A stretch of 64,000 nt of DNA, from positions 24,037 through 88,036 of the forward strand of contig JACPYM010000111.1 in assembly GCA_016196035.1 (NCBI GenBank). The letters run 5' to 3'. The DNA comes from Acidobacteriota bacterium. GTDB taxonomy: Bacteria > Acidobacteriota > Blastocatellia > RBC074. The notes below the pieces were generated by a model, which made no database searches, had not been told where the DNA came from, and saw only the letters and a program-made list of their open reading frames with translations. A program made the translations under genes and the position numbers. How positions within the stretch are numbered: the stretch's first letter is position 1; each line of letters begins with the position of its first letter. Below are positions 62,182 through 64,000 of the stretch, piece by piece.

Positions 62182-63606
62182 TTACGGCTTGGGTTTCACA
62201 TCGCGCAAACTCATGCCCGGCTCGGTCATCAGCTTTTCAATCGCGGCGATTTCGACCGGCACAAAGGCCGACATGTTTTCATAGCCGGTCTCGGTCATCA
62301 GAATCACGTCTTCCAACCGCAGGCCGAGATGCTCATCGGGAATCGTCATCGCCGGTTCGATGGTGAAAAGCTGCCCCGGTTCCAGTGTTTCGGTCGGTAA
62401 GCGCACGTCGTGGACTTCGAGGCCGATGGTGTGGCCCAGGCTGTTACCACGGTTGGTGCGGAAACGTTCGACAAAACGCGTGGCGGCGTCTTTGATCTTG
62501 GGGTCGGTGAATTTGAAGGCCGTCATGATGGCGTCCATCTTCACGACGGCCTCTTTGATGATGTCGCGCGGCGCGGCGTGTACCTTGATCGAAGTCAGCA
62601 GCGCCTGATAGAGCCGCAGATAGATCGTATAAAACTCGCGCTGACGCGGGGTGAATTTGCCATTCGCCGGAAAGACGCGCGTCACATCCGAGACGTAGTA
62701 TTTGTAATCGGGCGCGTAATCGAATTGCACCAGGTCGCCATCCTGCAAACGTGAAGTGTTGAAATGATAGTGCGAATACAGCGTGTTCTGCCCCGTCGCA
62801 ATCAACGCAAAATAGGCCGCGCCCTGTGAACCGAATTTTTTGAAGACGTATTCGGCGGGCGCTTGCAATTCGTATTCGTAAAGACCGGGCCGGGCTTCGC
62901 GCATGGCTTCCATGATCGCGAGGCCGGTAATGCGCGTGGCTTCGCGGATGAGGGCGATTTCGCGCTGGCTCTTGAAGGCGCGCAGGGCATCGAGCAGCGG
63001 ATCGAGATTTTGCACGTTGACTTGCGGGCCAAGCGCTTTGAGCTTCTGGATGAAAACTTCTTCGCGCGCTGGGCGGCCATCCCAGGGGTCGTCTTGGGTG
63101 GCTTTGTCGTGCGCGACGGCATCGCTGGATGAGGCGTTGCCCAACACTTCAGCGCGAAACGGCGTGTAAAGCGTCCGCCCTTCGCGAACAAAAACCGCGA
63201 CGTCTTGGGTGAATTCTTCACGCGCTAGTACGGCGTCTAAGCCCGTCGCTTTGGCAGCAAGTTCGCCCGGCTTGAGGGCTGAGCCGAACATGCGTTCGCG
63301 CCGTTCGATGCCGCCTGAAAGATAGAGCGTCGAACGTTTGGTCTTGCCATCCAGCACCAGCAAGGCGCGCGGCTCGATCACACCACAGAGATAAAAGAAC
63401 TGGTTGCTCTGCCGCAACGGCTGCTCGCCAGGCCGTTCGGTCGTGCCTTGCAAAATGGCGACGCCATCGCCGATTTGCGCCAGCAGCTTGGCACGGCGGG
63501 CCGCAAACTCTGCGGGCGGGAAGATTTCATTGAAGACCGGTTGGGCGCACAACAGGGCGCTCAAGCCGGTGATGAGTAGCAACAGGGACATAGGTTTTCT
63601 TCGCAT
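62182..63606 (-). CDS. Exported aminopeptidase P (M24, Xaa-Pro) family protein
   Basis: About 474 residues from ATG 63606, where a signal peptide begins (SLLLLITGLSALLCAQ); an upstream in-frame start at 63681 would bury it. The N-terminal aminopeptidase-P domain has RRAKLLAQIGDGVAILQGTT and QSNQFFYLCG. The pita-bread metal ligands are visible in order: FDYAPDYKYYVSDVTR (two Asp), SLGHTIGLEVHD (His), FTIEPAMTIP (Glu) and LRLEDVILM (Glu). It removes N-terminal residues ahead of proline, using two Mn or similar ions. It is a single gene; the PadR operon lies downstream on the same strand. Confidence 0.88.
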   Translation of the reverse strand: MRRKPMSLLLLITGLSALLCAQPVFNEIFPPAEFAARRAKLLAQIGDGVAILQGTTERPGEQPLRQSNQFFYLCGVIEPRALLVLDGKTKRSTLYLSGGIERRERMFGSALKPGELAAKATGLDAVLAREEFTQDVAVFVREGRTLYTPFRAEVLGNASSSDAVAHDKATQDDPWDGRPAREEVFIQKLKALGPQVNVQNLDPLLDALRAFKSQREIALIREATRITGLAIMEAMREARPGLYEYELQAPAEYVFKKFGSQGAAYFALIATGQNTLYSHYHFNTSRLQDGDLVQFDYAPDYKYYVSDVTRVFPANGKFTPRQREFYTIYLRLYQALLTSIKVHAAPRDIIKEAVVKMDAIMTAFKFTDPKIKDAATRFVERFRTNRGNSLGHTIGLEVHDVRLPTETLEPGQLFTIEPAMTIPDEHLGLRLEDVILMTETGYENMSAFVPVEIAAIEKLMTEPGMSLRDVKPKP

Positions 63607-63796
63607 ACGACAGGTCTTTCCGGAAAAAGTTGGGCAGGGATGGAGTGCGGCGACGAACGCTGCATTTCCGATTGATCGCAAGGCGGCAGCTTATTGCACC
63701 GCCACTCGACTGACAATGCAGCAGGCAAGAATGCGTGTGCGTCAAAGTTTTGTGCTCGCGCTGAACCAAACCGCTCACGCCAGGATAGCGCAACCT

Positions 63797-63879
63797 GCCG
63801 AGGTTGTGCGGCTTCAGCCGCTACAGCCAGGGCTCAATCAGAAACCATGGCCCGGCTGTTGAAGCCGCGCAACCTCGGC
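63797..63879. repeat. Palindrome GCCGAGGTTGTGCGGCTTCA
   Basis: GCCGAGGTTGTGCGGCTTCA with GCCGCTACAGCC on the left pairs with GGCTGTTGAAGCCGCGCAACCTCGGC's shorter halves on the right, around a loop with the palindromic-like CCATGG. It lies upstream of the aminopeptidase gene; the 190 bases between show no gene. Confidence 0.7.
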
Positions 63880-63918
63880 AGCATTCGTTTCTACACAAGT
63901 CTGACGCTCTGTGTCTTT

Positions 63919-64000
63919 GCCCTGCAAGGGCAGCATTCAATAGCCGTGGGCAACGCCCACGGTAGGCCGTCAGCAGGTTCTACGGCCCTGAAGGGGCCGG
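63919..64000. repeat. GCCCTGCAAGGGC repeat running off the window
   Basis: GCCCTGCAAGGGC, then ATTCAATAGCC and the hairpin CCGTGGGCAACGCCCACGG (63943-63961) match, in the opposite orientation, the unit at 48548-48593. The copy continues past the window edge (TACGGCCCTGAAGGGGCC). Confidence 0.68.

Overview
The window (64 kb, GC-rich) most likely comes from an acidobacterium, probably of the Blastocatellia type. That assignment is inferred from gene families: several roughly 1,100-residue TonB-dependent receptors with an N-terminal carboxypeptidase-regulatory-like domain, two large ABC permeases of the acidobacterial duplicated orphan permease (ADOP) type with a PadR regulator, an ECF sigma factor beside a receptor kinase carrying a WD40-like propeller, a dihaem cytochrome with a proline-rich linker, and GH127/GH39/GH3 enzymes. 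No RNA gene, integrase, intact transposase or CRISPR array was seen.

Region 1 (1-16 kb, + strand) is an aromatic-acid catabolic cluster: the end of a shikimate-dehydrogenase-like gene, a tannase/feruloyl esterase, a GH3 glucosidase, a DUF1932 NAD(P)-dependent dehydrogenase, a core MetE-like methyltransferase, feruloyl-CoA synthase, a DUF3237 protein, an alpha/beta hydrolase, a benzoate-CoA ligase, BoxC, BoxB and PobA. Three junctions use ATGA start/stop overlaps (fcs/DUF3237, hydrolase/ligase, ligase/boxC). Together they would release plant phenolics from esters and glycosides, activate hydroxycinnamates and benzoates as CoA thioesters, and open the benzoyl-CoA ring by the aerobic epoxide route. 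The reductase BoxA is not in the window.

Region 2 (16-38 kb) holds a cytochrome c, a Ser/Thr kinase-small membrane protein-ECF sigma set transcribed away from a TonB receptor, a degraded cas1 fragment, a PhyH dioxygenase, an orphan RND permease, an F420-dependent-reductase-like protein, an NTF2-like protein, a YVTN propeller, a broken TonB receptor and an intact one.

Region 3 (38-55 kb) has a DUF3616 lipoprotein with arsC, then a polysaccharide/uronate locus: a LacI regulator with a perfect operator at its own gene and at the adjacent MFS hexuronate-type transporter, an SDR gene carrying an in-frame amber codon, a TonB receptor, an alginate lyase, a heparinase II/III-like lyase, a GH127 beta-L-arabinofuranosidase and a GH39 enzyme.

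Region 4 (55-64 kb) has two ADOP permeases, a PadR regulator with a good promoter, a MazEF-like toxin-antitoxin pair between the permeases, a remnant of a third ADOP start, and an aminopeptidase P.

The most unusual feature is the intergenic DNA. At least eight copies of an approximately 180-bp palindromic element (two inverted core arms inside terminal inverted repeats starting at CTAG) sit in the window. In three cases the TAG of the terminal CTAG is the stop codon of the upstream gene. One copy lies inside another palindromic element, which itself lies inside a third inverted repeat. Several other palindromic families of similar size and nested build fill most remaining gaps.
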